Shown: positions 36,481-46,361, counted from the stretch's first letter. The stretch is 64,000 nucleotides of DNA from Gloeomargaritales cyanobacterium VI4D9 (GCA_927797885.1 OV696605.1:62001-126000); one strand, 5' to 3'. Program-made: numbers and translations. The notes: a model not told the origin generated them from the letters alone.

Positions 36481-37677
36481 ATGCGGCTTTTGTTAATGAC
36501 CGGTAAGGGGGGGGTCGGCAAAACCTCCGTAGCGGCGGCGACTGGCCTCCGTTGTGCGGAACTGGGCTACCGCACCCTAGTCCTCAGCACCGACCCGGCT
36601 CATTCCCTGGCGGACAGTTTCGACCAACCCCTCGACCACGAACCCCGCCTGGTACAACCCAACCTCTGGGGTGCGGAATTGGATGCCCTGCGGGAATTGG
36701 AATTGAACTGGGGGTCGGTCAAACGCTACGTCACGGAAGTCCTGCAAGCCCGGGGCTTAGACGGGGTACAAGCCGAAGAATTGGCCGTCCTGCCGGGGAT
36801 GGACGAAATTTTTGGACTGGTGCGGGTCAAACGTCATTACGATGAAAATACCTATGATGTACTGATTATTGATTCGGCTCCCACCGGCACAGCTTTGCGC
36901 TTGTTGAGCATTCCCGAAGTGGCGGGCTGGTATATGCGGAGGTTTTACAAACCCCTGCAAGGCATGGCTCAGGTGCTCACCCCCGTCTTTGAGCCAATTT
37001 TCAAACGGGTGATGGGCTTTTCCCTGCCCAACCGGGAGGTGATGGATGCCCCTTATGAATTTTATGAACAGATTGAACAGTTGGAACGGGTTTTGACCGA
37101 CAATACCCGCACCTCAGTTCGCCTGGTCACCAACCCGGAAAAAATGGTGATTAAAGAATCCCTGCGGGCACACGCCTACTTAAGTTTATACAACGTCGCT
37201 ACGGATTTAGTGATTACCAACCGGATTTTACCCGCCGATGTCACCGACCCCTTTTTCCGAAAATGGCAGACCAGCCAAAACCAATACCGCCAGGAAATTC
37301 AAAGTAGTTTCCATCCTCTACCTGTCAAAGAAGTGCCTTTGTACCCGGAGGAATTATGCGGTTTGGCGGCTTTAGAACGGTTAAAAAACACCCTTTACCC
37401 CGATGAAGACCCCACCCAAATTTATTACCAGGAACAGACGGTGAAAGTGACGGAAATACCCCAGGGATATTGTTTAGGATTGTATTTACCGGGGATTCCC
37501 AAAGAGCAAATTCAACTCACCAAAACCGGGGATGAATTGAACATTCGCATTGGCAACCACCGCCGCAATATGGTCTTACCCCAAGCCTTAGCCGGTCTGC
37601 AACCCCAAAAAGCCAGTATGGAAAACGATTACTTAAAAATTGAATTTCCGCTTGTTGAATTGGTCACGACCCCATGA
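36481..37677 (+). CDS. ArsA/Get3-family ATPase with C-terminal HSP20-like domain
   Basis: 398 residues. The N-terminal deviant P-loop is [16 protein letters not shown], followed by [12 protein letters not shown] (switch I) and [14 protein letters not shown] (switch II), as in ArsA and Get3. Residues 320-395 form a small beta-sandwich resembling alpha-crystallin ([24 protein letters not shown]), the ArsA_HSP20 domain known from cyanobacterial and plastid Get3-like proteins. Such proteins probably act in membrane-protein targeting or as chaperones rather than arsenite export; no ars genes are nearby. Overlaps the next gene by 4 bp (ATGA). Confidence 0.9.
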   Translation: MRLLLMTGKGGVGKTSVAAATGLRCAELGYRTLVLSTDPAHSLADSFDQPLDHEPRLVQPNLWGAELDALRELELNWGSVKRYVTEVLQARGLDGVQAEELAVLPGMDEIFGLVRVKRHYDENTYDVLIIDSAPTGTALRLLSIPEVAGWYMRRFYKPLQGMAQVLTPVFEPIFKRVMGFSLPNREVMDAPYEFYEQIEQLERVLTDNTRTSVRLVTNPEKMVIKESLRAHAYLSLYNVATDLVITNRILPADVTDPFFRKWQTSQNQYRQEIQSSFHPLPVKEVPLYPEELCGLAALERLKNTLYPDEDPTQIYYQEQTVKVTEIPQGYCLGLYLPGIPKEQIQLTKTGDELNIRIGNHRRNMVLPQALAGLQPQKASMENDYLKIEFPLVELVTTP

Positions 37678-38636
37678 TTTCCCAAATACCCCTCGGTCAC
37701 ACGGATATTCACATCACCCCCCTGATCCTTGGCACTTGGCAGGCGGGCAAACGGGGCTGGGTAGGAATTGACGACGAGGATATTATCACAGCCATTCAAA
37801 CCGCTTTAGAGCAGGGGATTACCACCATTGATACAGCGGAAATTTATGGGGATGGCTATAGCGAAGAATTGGTAGGCAAAGCAATTAAAAATTATCGGGG
37901 TCAGGCAGTCATTGCGACTAAAGTCTTTGCCAATCATTTAGCCTATGACCAGGTGCTTTTAGCCTGTGAAAACTCCCTCAAACGGTTGCAAATTGATGTG
38001 ATTGATCTCTATCAAATTCACTGGCCGAGTGGTAGCTGGAAAAGTCCGGTCATACCGATTGACGAAACCATGAGTGCCTTGGTCAAACTGCAAGAACAGG
38101 GTAAAATTCGTGCGATTGGGGTTTCTAATTTTAATTTGACACAACTCAAAGAAGCCCAACCGCATGGGGTGATTAGTAGCCTGCAACCGCCCTATTCTCT
38201 CTTTTGGCGTGTACCGGAACGGGAGTTAATTCCCTACTGTGTTGCTCAAGGAATTTCCATCTTGGCCTATTCCCCCCTGGCGCAGGGATTGTTGACCGGC
38301 AAATTCTCCCCCGACCAGCAATTTCCCCCGGAGGATGTGCGCTCCAAAAATATCCTTTTTCAAGGGGAATTGTACCAGCGAGCCCAATCTGCCCTTGCCC
38401 AACTGCGTCCGATTGCCTCAGCGTACCAAGTTTCCCTGGGAACTCTTGCGCTTGCATGGCTACTGCACCAACCCCGAACCCACGCCATCATTGGGGTACG
38501 CAACCGGGAACAGGTTTTGGCGAATTTACCCGCGATAACCTTGCAACTGAGGGCAGAGACCTTAGCGGCAATGGATCAAATTAGCCGTTCAGTCAATGAT
38601 TTAATTCCTGCCGATGCCCTGTTGTGGAAGTTTTAG
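37674..38636 (+). CDS. Aldo/keto reductase
   Basis: 320 residues; NADPH-dependent (alpha/beta)8-barrel oxidoreductase. The catalytic tetrad is visible: Asp and Tyr in [15 protein letters not shown], Lys in [10 protein letters not shown], His in [10 protein letters not shown]. The cofactor phosphate site appears as [11 protein letters not shown] near the C-terminus. The start overlaps the arsA stop as ATGA, which indicates translational coupling to the ArsA-like ATPase. Substrate unknown; a detoxification role is possible. Confidence 0.92.
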   Translation: MISQIPLGHTDIHITPLILGTWQAGKRGWVGIDDEDIITAIQTALEQGITTIDTAEIYGDGYSEELVGKAIKNYRGQAVIATKVFANHLAYDQVLLACENSLKRLQIDVIDLYQIHWPSGSWKSPVIPIDETMSALVKLQEQGKIRAIGVSNFNLTQLKEAQPHGVISSLQPPYSLFWRVPERELIPYCVAQGISILAYSPLAQGLLTGKFSPDQQFPPEDVRSKNILFQGELYQRAQSALAQLRPIASAYQVSLGTLALAWLLHQPRTHAIIGVRNREQVLANLPAITLQLRAETLAAMDQISRSVNDLIPADALLWKF

Positions 38637-38759
38637 CTATCATAATCCGACTGGTTAGCCTGCGTGCCGGAGGCATTTAACGAACAGAGATTTCTAAGAA
38701 TTAAATATGAGGAAAGTGCCCCTGCAACCCCTGTTCTATTCTCATTTAGTATTGCCATA
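38637..38759. repeat. Degenerate repeat A copy
   Basis: The right half is clear (AGTGCCCCTGCAACCCC, TTCTATTCTCATTTAGTATT, GCCATA); the left half is worn (ATCATAATCCGACTGGTTAG) and includes the GCCTGCGTGCCGGAGGC segment of the long variant. It lies directly after the AKR stop. 38760-38855 shows nothing else. Confidence 0.6.
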
Positions 38760-39028
38760 TAACAATCTCAGACGATTTATTTAAATAGTGGATGCAAGAC
38801 CACTCAGAACTAATATGGGGCAGTGTTTTTTCAGAATTGTAGCCTATTTGTTAAATCAAAACAATTTACCTCTGGCTGTCAAGGGATAAAAGCGAACTAC
38901 TGATAACAACATAGCCCACAAAGTTTGAATTTCGGGAACTTTTACTTCCTGCCATTGATGCGGCTGGCAATATAAATAGGGGATTAACCAGCGCATGGTT
39001 GCAATATCCCACTGGGTAAATTTTAGAC

Positions 39029-40136
39029 CAGAAGTGTTGAAAGGTAGGTAAAGGCAGAAAAAGAGGGGTCAAAATATGGTATTCTAATTCATATAAACCA
39101 AAACATGAAACAACTATGAAATTCAATTCTTTTCCCGGGATTGTCAAATTTTTACTCAAAGACCTGCCAACTAATGATTATCCAGTTCTAAATTCTCGCT
39201 TATTTTGTTCAATCTGGTTTGCTGGCATTTTAGACAAAGGAATCAACAGTTTACGGGACTTATTTTACCAATTAAATCATGCGGGCATTAAGGTTGACTT
39301 ATCCACGTTTTCTAAGGCGAACAAGACAAGAGACCCACAAATTTTTATGCATCTTTATCATAAATTATTGCATTATATTGAGGAAGCTCATCCTGAAAAG
39401 AGGTTGGTTTTATGTCCTTTTGATGCTACCGTAATACCGCTGATGAGTAAGTTATTTTGGCTCCAAGGCTATCGCCAAGTAAAGTTAATAACCACTTTGA
39501 ATCAAGATACGAAATCTACTGGTCATTTAATTGTTAGTCCTGGACAGGCACATGAGATTAATTTTGGTGAAGATATTGTGAAAATGCTACCGGAAAATGG
39601 AGTCGCAGTCGGGGATAGAGGGTTTTGCAGTCACAAAGTATTTGAACAATTTATCGAAAATGATGCCCTTTTTATTATCCGTATTAAGTCGAATTGGAAA
39701 TGGGATGAAAACTATCATATCACCACAGAACGAGGTAAGGCGAGAGTAGTTTGTTTTGGCAATGTTCAACAGAAAGTAGACTATTATTTAGCTACCAATA
39801 TTCCTGAGGATGTAATGAGTAATGAAGAGATAGGGGAAGCCTATAGACAACGCTGGGCGATAGAGGTACTATGGAAATTTCTAAAGATGAACTTAAAGCT
39901 CGATAAAATGATGAGTAAAAATTTGAATGGAATTACCATTCAAATTTATGTAATTTTAATAGTTTACTTGATATTGCAACTGTTAAAAGTTCCACGGATG
40001 TACGGAAGTAAATTGGCAGATAAGTTCCGATATATACAAATCTTAATACGGCAGGAGTGGAATTTTGTCCATTGGCTCAATCGGGTCGTCCCACGCCTAA
40101 ATATGTAAAGTTTTATTGCAGGATTCAACACTTGTG
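39029..40136 (+). mobile_element. IS4-family insertion sequence, copy 3 (1108 bp, complete)
   Basis: Same ends and length as copies 1 and 2; perfect 9-bp target duplication ATTTTAGAC at 39020-39028 and 40137-40145. It lies inside the 3' part of the cellulose synthase gene, in opposite orientation to that gene. Confidence 0.95.
39116..40108 (+). CDS. IS4-family transposase (copy 3)
   Basis: 330 residues, predicted protein identical to the other two copies, with an intact YRQRWAIEVLWKFLK motif. The lack of divergence between copies points to recent movement. Confidence 0.95.
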   Translation: MKFNSFPGIVKFLLKDLPTNDYPVLNSRLFCSIWFAGILDKGINSLRDLFYQLNHAGIKVDLSTFSKANKTRDPQIFMHLYHKLLHYIEEAHPEKRLVLCPFDATVIPLMSKLFWLQGYRQVKLITTLNQDTKSTGHLIVSPGQAHEINFGEDIVKMLPENGVAVGDRGFCSHKVFEQFIENDALFIIRIKSNWKWDENYHITTERGKARVVCFGNVQQKVDYYLATNIPEDVMSNEEIGEAYRQRWAIEVLWKFLKMNLKLDKMMSKNLNGITIQIYVILIVYLILQLLKVPRMYGSKLADKFRYIQILIRQEWNFVHWLNRVVPRLNM

Positions 40137-42143
40137 ATTTTAGACCTATTTTAGCTCTGCCTGCACTGTCATGATGAATACGTAAAAGTTTAACCGTGAA
40201 ACGGAGACCTGCAATGGGGCTGGGCTGAATGAACTCTAATCTTCCATAGGAAAAATAACGATAGGGAAAATGCTCTACAAAAATTAAAGCTCCACCTTCA
40301 GAAATATCCATCGTCATGCCTAAAAACATTTCATCGTTGATGATTAACCGACAAGGCTCTTGCCGAGGGAAACGAACATGAACTTTTTGGGGAACATCAA
40401 TGGCTGACATAATACAAATCATCAATAGTAGTGAGTTGTATGTAACCCAAACAATATTAATCGCTAAACTGTCTGGATTAACATTGGTATCTCTAAAATT
40501 CATGATATGTCTAAGCAGACCCAGAACCGATAGAATGATTACGGCTAGAAGAGGACGGATCAAAATCCAGTTAATGCGTATTTTATTGGGATCAGTATTG
40601 CCTTTTGGGGTCACCTTAAACGGCTTATTATAGGGATTGATTAAAGTCGTAACAATAGTAATTGCTAAGGGCAGACATATTAAGGTTTCATAGACATCTG
40701 ACCAGAACACAGACCGGCGATTTTCAGTCAGCCAAGAAAAACACATCACCCCGCTAATCCAGTAGGGTAAATAAAAGAACAAAATTTCATTAATCGTAGC
40801 CCGTAGAGGGGCAATATCAAATAATAAGTAAGCTAAAGGGAAAAAGAGAAACATCACCCGGGGGATGGAGAGTAACCAATAGATAATGCCCAGGGAGTGG
40901 GAGATTCTTTGCCACCATTTTAGGTTGGGGATTGTAAAAAAATTCCACCGAGAAAATGTCAACTGCAAAGTGCCCTGACACCAGCGCAATCTCTGACTAA
41001 CAAATGCCCCAATTGTTTCAGGAGCTAAACCCGCTGAAAGAGCTTCATTCAAGTACTTTACTTTGTACCCAAGTGCCTGCATTTTCAAACCCGTAAAATA
41101 ATCCTCGGTAATGCTATCCGTAGGAATGCCACCAATTTCATCCAAAGCAGAGCGACGTACTACAAAGCAACTACCACAGCAAACCACAGAATCAAGAAAA
41201 TCTCGACTGGGTTGGATATAGCGAAAAAATAAGGTTTGCTCATTGTTGACAATTCCCTCTAAGCCAAGATTGACCGAAATGGGGTCTTCATTAAAAAAAT
41301 TCTGGGGAGTTTGTAACAAGGCGGTCTTGGGGTCTTGGAAAAAGCCAACAGTGCGTTGTAAAAAATTCGTACAAGGCACAAAATCCGCATCAAATACAGC
41401 GACTAGCTCACCATGAACACTCGGAAGTGCATGATTGATATTGCCAGCTTTGGCATGACGATTATCAGGGCGGTCACGATACCCGCAACCTAAATCCTTA
41501 GCCAATTGCCGAACCTCTGGTCGCCTGGTATCATCAAGTAAATAAATTTTTTTATTCGGATAATCCATTGCCTGACAACCAATCACGGTTCTTCTTAAAA
41601 TTTCTACCCCTTCATTATAAGTGGGGATCAATACATCCACTGAAGGTAAATAACGACCTTCTAAAACGGCTTTGCTCCACTGATCGGCTTCCTGGGAGCG
41701 GTCAATTTGGAAGATGTTGTGTAGGTAAAAAAAGATGGAATTGAGCAGTGATAAACATTCACCAAAAAATAGAGTAATGGAGAGGGATGTGGTCAGAGCA
41801 TCATCCAGATTCAAGCTCCCAAAGAATCGCCAGAGTAAGTAACGTAAGCCCCAAAAAGCTGTTACCAAACTAACGATGGCTCTACTGAGAGTATTGGGCT
41901 TAGGAAATAGCTCTTTTAATAAAAAAGTAAAAGATAGCCATACTAGAGCGGGCAGTAATAGTGATTCTAGAGCAGAGCTACTCGGACGAAAAATGATCAT
42001 CCCTCCATGCCAAATATCAAGCCATTTTGATAAAAGGATATTGAAGTCAAAACTGAAAAGTAATACGGCTACCAGACTGATGAAACCGAGAAGTAGTAAA
42101 TAACTATCCAACTTATCTAAATTAAAGATATTTTTCATGGTCG

Positions 42144-43394
42144 CTAAGGGAAAATCACCTCAACACTCTGCCCCACACTACAAAACCTACCCCCGGCAAG
42201 TGCTTCACCACGGTCATCTAAAGTGACTTGTACTTCTATCTCATTTCTCACCAATTCGTCTGGCGGTACAGCCACATCCGCACCTGCCGTAATCCTGCCG
42301 ACCCCGCCCCGAATCGAGCGCACCCGTCCCCGATAAATCCTATTGGAACCGTCCAAAAGTCTTACTTCTGCAGGCTGTCCTAAGCGTAGTTTGCGATTCG
42401 CTCGTTCGGTAACCAAGGCAGTTGCCCAAATCTCATGACAATCGAGTAACTGCAAAATAGCTGTTCCCCCGTGTACAGGCACGCCCAATTCTCCGGTACG
42501 AATATTTACAGACCAAACGACTGAGTTAACTGGGCTTTCCAATTTGGCTTCCCGTTGCAAATTTAATTGCAGTTGAGCCTTGCGTAATTCTTGTTCCAAA
42601 GTCAGGACAGAAACTTCTAGTTGACGCTTTTCTTGGATTAAATCCGTAATTTCCTGTTGCAGGTCTAATAAGCGAATCTGGGGAAAACTAAACGTGCGGG
42701 CGGAATCGAGTTGTAAACCCTGCTGTATTGCGGTGAGGGCACTTAGGCTTCGATCTACCTCAGCTTGGCGACTGGCGACTAGGGCTTCAGCGGCTTTCAT
42801 TTCGGCAAGGGCTTGGTCGGCTCTTTGTTGGGAAACCGCCCCTTCTTCAGCCAGACGGATAAATCTTTGGGCTTCTTTACGGGCTAGTTCTAAATTAGCC
42901 TGCGCTTGCTTTAGTTCACTACGGGCACGCTCTACATTGGCACGAAAAAAATCAATGTCTAAGCTGATTTGACTCTGAGTTTTTTTAGTTAAAAAATCAG
43001 CAAGTCTTTGGCGGGCGTTCAGGCGCTCATTCACAGATTTCAGTTGATTTTGAGTGAGTCGTAATCTGCTGTTTAAGTTCTCCACATCAATGGCGATTTG
43101 GGGATTCCGTTCATTGGTAATTGAGCCAATTAAGAAACCCTTGGGTAGTACGCTACCTACATTAATTCGCTCTAAATGGAGGGTGCCAGTAATCGGCGCA
43201 TAGATGGTAATCAGTTCAGCGTTGATATAACCGACACGACTAATGACTCTGGTTTGTCTCTGCCAGAATAAATAACCGGCAAATATCATCAGTCCCGCAC
43301 CAAAGAGGATGCGAAACCAACGAAAAAATCTACGCCGTAGATTGTTTTCGACAGCAGTTTCTTGCGGTTTATTCTGAAACAGGGTTAGTGGCAT
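42144..43394 (-). CDS. xcsB: HlyD-like membrane fusion protein, XcsB-like partner of cellulose synthase
   Basis: 416 residues. A short cytoplasmic N-terminus and one membrane helix (ILFGAGLMIFAGYLF) are followed by a lipoyl/barrel-sandwich half-motif (IYAPITGTLHLERINVGSVL), a long coiled-coil hairpin (residues 110-280, rich in Gln, Arg, Leu, Ala), the returning lipoyl half and a beta-barrel end. This is the periplasmic adaptor architecture. It lies 5 bp before the cellulose synthase gene. In Thermosynechococcus cellulose export is reported to use an HlyD-like XcsB and a TolC-like XcsC with synthase XcsA; the same pairing is inferred here. No TolC-like gene is in the window. Confidence 0.75.
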   Translation of the reverse strand: MPLTLFQNKPQETAVENNLRRRFFRWFRILFGAGLMIFAGYLFWQRQTRVISRVGYINAELITIYAPITGTLHLERINVGSVLPKGFLIGSITNERNPQIAIDVENLNSRLRLTQNQLKSVNERLNARQRLADFLTKKTQSQISLDIDFFRANVERARSELKQAQANLELARKEAQRFIRLAEEGAVSQQRADQALAEMKAAEALVASRQAEVDRSLSALTAIQQGLQLDSARTFSFPQIRLLDLQQEITDLIQEKRQLEVSVLTLEQELRKAQLQLNLQREAKLESPVNSVVWSVNIRTGELGVPVHGGTAILQLLDCHEIWATALVTERANRKLRLGQPAEVRLLDGSNRIYRGRVRSIRGGVGRITAGADVAVPPDELVRNEIEVQVTLDDRGEALAGGRFCSVGQSVEVIFP

Positions 43395-43667
43395 CTGATG
43401 TTAATACTTTTAGAGAGGACACAATCGAAACGATGAAAACAAACAAAACTCTGGAACTGTTGCTCAGTACAGGACTAAAAATAAGCGAACCGCTGATCAA
43501 TTCGTTTATACTAGCCCATTTCGTTCAAGGTGACAACCCGTATAGGGATTACAGATGATTCATGTGATTCAAAGGGTTATTAACAACCAGAATAAAGTTA
43601 TTATTCCCCTAACCAATAACTCCTTAAACATAAAGTTTTTCTCACAATTCATATAAAAATTTAATGA
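43395..43667. other. Intergenic region between xcsB and ridA without recognised genes
   Basis: AT-rich 273 bp. It must contain the xcsBA promoter near its left side; I see no strong promoter pair, hairpin or repeat A/B copy. Confidence 0.4.
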
Positions 43668-44060
43668 CTAACTTGAAGGAAGTATGGCAATTGCATCAAT
43701 TTCGACCCGGGCATCCTTAGGCAAACGGGCGACCTGCACACAGGCTCTGGCGGGGGCATATCCATCAGAAAAATATTCCCCGTACACTTGATTCACGGCA
43801 CTAAAATCCCCTAAATCTACTAAATAAATCGTGGTTTTTACCACCTGTTGCCAACCACAACCCGCCGCTTTCAAGACCGCCCCTAAATTTTCCATCACCT
43901 GTCGGGTTTGCAGGGTAATATCATCCCCCACCATTTGCCCCTGGCTATTGAGGGGAATTTGCCCCGATAGAAATACGAACGTTCCCTGGGCTTGAATCGC
44001 CTGGTGATAGGGACCAATGGGTAGGGGGGCAGTAGGGGTTTGGATGGGTTGGGGATTCAT
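43668..44060 (-). CDS. ridA: RidA/YjgF family enamine/imine deaminase
   Basis: 130 residues; trimeric protein that hydrolyses reactive 2-aminoacrylate and related enamines released by PLP enzymes. [20 protein letters not shown] is the conserved N-terminal block, and the key Arg is R105 in [14 protein letters not shown]. Length is typical. Its start overlaps the Nudix gene stop by 4 bp, placing it third in a minus-strand set: small acidic protein, Nudix, RidA. Confidence 0.94.
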   Translation of the reverse strand: MNPQPIQTPTAPLPIGPYHQAIQAQGTFVFLSGQIPLNSQGQMVGDDITLQTRQVMENLGAVLKAAGCGWQQVVKTTIYLVDLGDFSAVNQVYGEYFSDGYAPARACVQVARLPKDARVEIDAIAILPSS

Positions 44061-44488
44061 GGTTGGGGGGCAATACCGTAGTAACGAAATTGCAAATAAT
44101 CGTGTAGGATTTGGCTGTGGTCAAAGCACAGGGGATGGGGTATCTCCCAGGGTAAAAAAATCCCCACGTTTTTGGCATCGTCTCCCGCTTGGGGCGCACC
44201 GGTGGCAGTGGCAATAAATACGGTGGCAATCGTGTGTTGGCGGGGGTCCCGTTGGGGGTCAGAATAGGTGTGAAATTGGCGAACCAACTGCACTGTTAAA
44301 CCCGTTTCCTCCTGGGCTTCCCGCCGAGCCGCCTGCGCTAGGGTTTCCCCGTAGTCCACAAATCCGCCGGGGATGGCCCAACCCAAAGGTTCGTAGTGCC
44401 GTTCCACCAACACCAGGGGACGGTGGGGGCGGTCCAGCAATTCAATCAGGATGTCCACCGTGGGGGCAGGGTTACGGGGTGGGGTCAC
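44057..44488 (-). CDS. Nudix hydrolase (ADP-ribose pyrophosphatase-like)
   Basis: 143 residues with a perfect Nudix box: [18 protein letters not shown] followed by [18 protein letters not shown] before it and the aromatic VFIATATG core after it fit housekeeping Nudix enzymes acting on NDP-sugars or oxidised nucleotides. It overlaps ridA by 4 bp and follows the 68-residue gene by 2 bp, so the three are translationally linked. Substrate unknown. Confidence 0.9.
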   Translation of the reverse strand: MTPPRNPAPTVDILIELLDRPHRPLVLVERHYEPLGWAIPGGFVDYGETLAQAARREAQEETGLTVQLVRQFHTYSDPQRDPRQHTIATVFIATATGAPQAGDDAKNVGIFLPWEIPHPLCFDHSQILHDYLQFRYYGIAPQP

Positions 44489-44490
44489 GC

Positions 44491-44697
44491 CTATTCCTCC
44501 TGCATATCCATATAAAGCTGGCGCAGTTGGTCGGTCAATTCTTGCCCCATCTGGTCAATAAATTCCCCGGCTTGGTTTTCGTCCATCCCATACCGTTCGC
44601 TCACATCCGGGTCGAGGAGATAGTCCCGCAGGCTTTCTAGCATAATTTCCGCCATTTCCTCCGCAAATTGATCCGCTGTGTTGGTATAGGGTGCCAT
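44491..44697 (-). CDS. Small acidic hypothetical protein (68 residues)
   Basis: Highly acidic, helical by composition ([38 protein letters not shown]), no membrane segment, no Cys. I do not recognise a named family. The 2-bp spacing to the downstream Nudix gene and the clean coding frame support it being real. It starts 38 bp from the divergent hisIE start, so the two promoters overlap. Function unknown. Confidence 0.7.
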   Translation of the reverse strand: MAPYTNTADQFAEEMAEIMLESLRDYLLDPDVSERYGMDENQAGEFIDQMGQELTDQLRQLYMDMQEE

Positions 44698-44735
44698 ATC
44701 CTAGAAAGAGTAAACATCATCTTTTTATTGTTACC

Positions 44736-45377
44736 ATGACCCAGCAGTTCCGCCTATCCTTGGATGTGATTAAGTTTAATGAACAGGGCTTGGTGCCAGC
44801 GATTATCCAGGATTACTTGGACGGGGTGGTGCTGATGTTCGCCTGGATGAACCGGGAATCGTTGCAAAAAACCCTGGAAACGGGGCGCACTTGGTTCTAC
44901 AGCCGTTCCCGCCAAGAACTTTGGCCCAAGGGGGAAACCTCCGGTCATGTCCAATGGGTGCGGTGGTGGCGGTATGACTGTGACCACGATGCCCTGTTAA
45001 TTGGTGTCGAACAGGTGGGGGATATTGCCTGCCACAAGGGGGAACGCAGTTGTTTTCATCTGATTGACGAACCCAATGCGCCTGCCCATCTGCCGCCGGG
45101 GGATATGGTTGCCCAACTGTACGAGGTGATTTGCCAGCGGCGGGATGCACCCCAGGAGGGTTCCTACACCAGTCATTTGCTCGAGGGGGGGGACAACCGG
45201 ATTTTGAAAAAACTGGGTGAAGAAACCGCCGAACTGATCATGGCGTGTAAAGACCAGGAACCAGAAGCCATTGCCAGTGAATGTGCTGATTTGCTGTACC
45301 ATACTCTAGTGGCTTTAGCGGCGTATCATGTCCCCTGGCGGGCGGTTTTGCAGGAATTGCAGCGGCGCCGTCGTTGA
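44736..45377 (+). CDS. hisI: Bifunctional phosphoribosyl-AMP cyclohydrolase / phosphoribosyl-ATP pyrophosphatase HisIE
   Basis: 213 residues from the ATG at 44736 ([20 protein letters not shown]); the ORF opens 15 codons earlier without family support. Catalyses the second and third steps of histidine synthesis. The HisI half shows [16 protein letters not shown], the metal site [12 protein letters not shown] and CHKGERSCF. The HisE half is [20 protein letters not shown] with [14 protein letters not shown]. The fused order is standard in cyanobacteria. Confidence 0.95.
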   Translation: MTQQFRLSLDVIKFNEQGLVPAIIQDYLDGVVLMFAWMNRESLQKTLETGRTWFYSRSRQELWPKGETSGHVQWVRWWRYDCDHDALLIGVEQVGDIACHKGERSCFHLIDEPNAPAHLPPGDMVAQLYEVICQRRDAPQEGSYTSHLLEGGDNRILKKLGEETAELIMACKDQEPEAIASECADLLYHTLVALAAYHVPWRAVLQELQRRRR

Positions 45378-45420
45378 TACCGTAAGCAAGTCATTTCCCT
45401 TTTTTGCTGAGGAGTGTCCC

Positions 45421-45798
45421 ATGTTGCGTCATCTGCTTCCCCTGATGCCCATTGTTCTCACCAGTACCGTAGCTGTTGCCCAACCCCGCACCTTTAACGT
45501 ACCTGTCCAACGGGGCATCACCGTGAGCTTGACGAACAACACGGGTCAGCCGGTGAGCATTGAGGTGCCTGGTCGGATTGGTGCCCGTACCCTGCCTAAC
45601 CGTGCCGCCCTCACCCTGCTCCTCAAGCCCAATGAGAGTATCCTCTACACGCCCACGGGTAACTTCCTGATCCGTGCCGCCGCCAGTTTCAATGCCCCTC
45701 GCAACACGTTGAATTTGGTTCTAACCGAAACCCGTTCAATTGGGCAGGACACCCGCAGTGTGTTCATTGACCCCAGGAACCAGATATTGATTTTCTAA
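45421..45798 (+). CDS. Small exported hypothetical protein
   Basis: 125 residues from the ATG at 45421, preceded by GAGGAG. A signal peptide (MLRHLLPLMPIVLTSTVAVA, cut before QPRTF) predicts periplasmic or surface location. The mature part is beta-rich (GITVSLTNNTGQPVSIEVPG), lacks Cys and resembles small cyanobacterial periplasmic proteins of unknown role. It follows hisIE by 43 bp. No family name can be supported. Confidence 0.7.
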   Translation: MLRHLLPLMPIVLTSTVAVAQPRTFNVPVQRGITVSLTNNTGQPVSIEVPGRIGARTLPNRAALTLLLKPNESILYTPTGNFLIRAAASFNAPRNTLNLVLTETRSIGQDTRSVFIDPRNQILIF

Positions 45799-45885
45799 TG
45801 GACACTTTTGAGATTCAACAGTCACAGGGGAAGTGCCTCCGTTCCTGATTGTCAATAAATATAGGCATTCCAGGGAGATACAGTC

Positions 45886-45985
45886 TATAGCCATCCTAAA
45901 TAAAAATGGAACAGGGTCGCAGGGGCACCGCCCCCGTACTTGGTTCTGGGAAATTTTTGTTGGTTAATCAAATAGGATTGCTATA
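45886..45985. repeat. Repeat A copy, short variant
   Basis: TATAGCCATCCTAAATAAAA to AATAGGATTGCTATA with the canonical core. It is the first of a chain of mobile debris filling 45886-46151. Confidence 0.88.
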
Positions 45986-46043
45986 GGAAATTTCTGTATG
46001 CCTACGGCACGCAGGCTAACGCTAATCAAATCGGATTGCTATA
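45986..46043. repeat. Right half of a long-variant repeat A
   Basis: Only GGAAATTTCTGTATGCCTAC through AATCGGATTGCTATA remains, directly fused to the preceding copy at its TATA. Suggests recombination between a short and a long copy. Confidence 0.7.
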
Positions 46044-46149
46044 TTTATCAATTAAAGGATACAAAAAGCCTCGATTATCCCAAAGACTTAGCATGATTGA
46101 CCTACAGCAAGTGGGGTTCAATTGTATGCCATAACCACTCAAAAGACTG
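46041..46149. mobile_element. Second copy of the IS630-related MITE, left end truncated
   Basis: TATTTATCAATTAAAGGATA through CCACTCAAAAGACTG matches the MITE at 2280-2392 with few differences; the first bases (CAGTC) are missing and replaced by a repeat A end. TA follows at 46150-46151. Confidence 0.75.
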
Positions 46150-46151
46150 TA

Positions 46152-46361
46152 ACCTTCACTTGGTGCAAATAAGTAGTAGAGGTGCCCATTAAGTATCTTA
46201 CCGGCCTCAAATTTATGAACTTTTGTTGCAGGGTTCAACATTTCTGCCCAAGACCATCCTCTTGCTGTTAGACTAGCTTTCTTAAAGTAATCCTCTGAGC
46301 CGCAGTTGTCTTTTGCTGAGTACCTGTGAAAAATTGTTAAGCGGAGAAGTCTGTGGTACAA
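46152..46361 (-). pseudogene. Possible gene fragment truncated by the MITE
   Basis: An open minus-strand frame gives protein-like sequence (DNCGSEDYFKKASLTARGWS, EAGKILNGHLYYLFAPSEG) and runs into the MITE at 46150. It may be the remnant of a small gene, unknown family. Its MLNPATKV stretch resembles an IS4 terminus, so part may instead be old IS sequence. It overlaps the DUF1648 gene start by 9 bp. Confidence 0.3.

Larger units (their letters stand above)
38856..42138 (-). pseudogene. xcsA: Cellulose synthase catalytic subunit (XcsA/BcsA-like) disrupted by IS4 copy 3
   Basis: Family-2 processive glycosyltransferase for beta-glucan synthesis and export, inner membrane. Several N- and C-terminal membrane helices flank the catalytic domain, which has all motifs: VDVLIPTYNE, VFDADFVP (DxD), SITEDYFTG (TED) and QRLRWCQG (QxxRW). 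A C-terminal PilZ region (RFPRQEPC, DISEGGALIF) suggests c-di-GMP control. The frame is intact to K-I-G-L-K at about 40137, where IS4 inserts. Beyond the IS the same frame continues (LKFTQWDIATMRWLIPYLY) to a stop at 38856-38858. The living ORF ends at 39964 with about 56 IS-encoded residues replacing the last 55 native ones. Catalysis could survive; PilZ folding may not. Confidence 0.85.

Noticed and set aside
38866-39159. 97-residue minus-strand ORF
   Set aside because: It begins inside IS4 and runs in a different frame from the true cellulose synthase tail, which ends at 38856.
39964-40136. The last 56 residues of the truncated cellulose synthase ORF as native sequence
   Set aside because: They are encoded by the antisense strand of IS4 copy 3; the native C-terminus continues beyond the IS.
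46215-46245. IS4 end remnant (ACTTTTGTTGCAGGGTTCAA)
   Set aside because: About 80 percent similarity over 27 bp without further IS sequence on either side; could be chance or part of a gene fragment, so not listed as an element.
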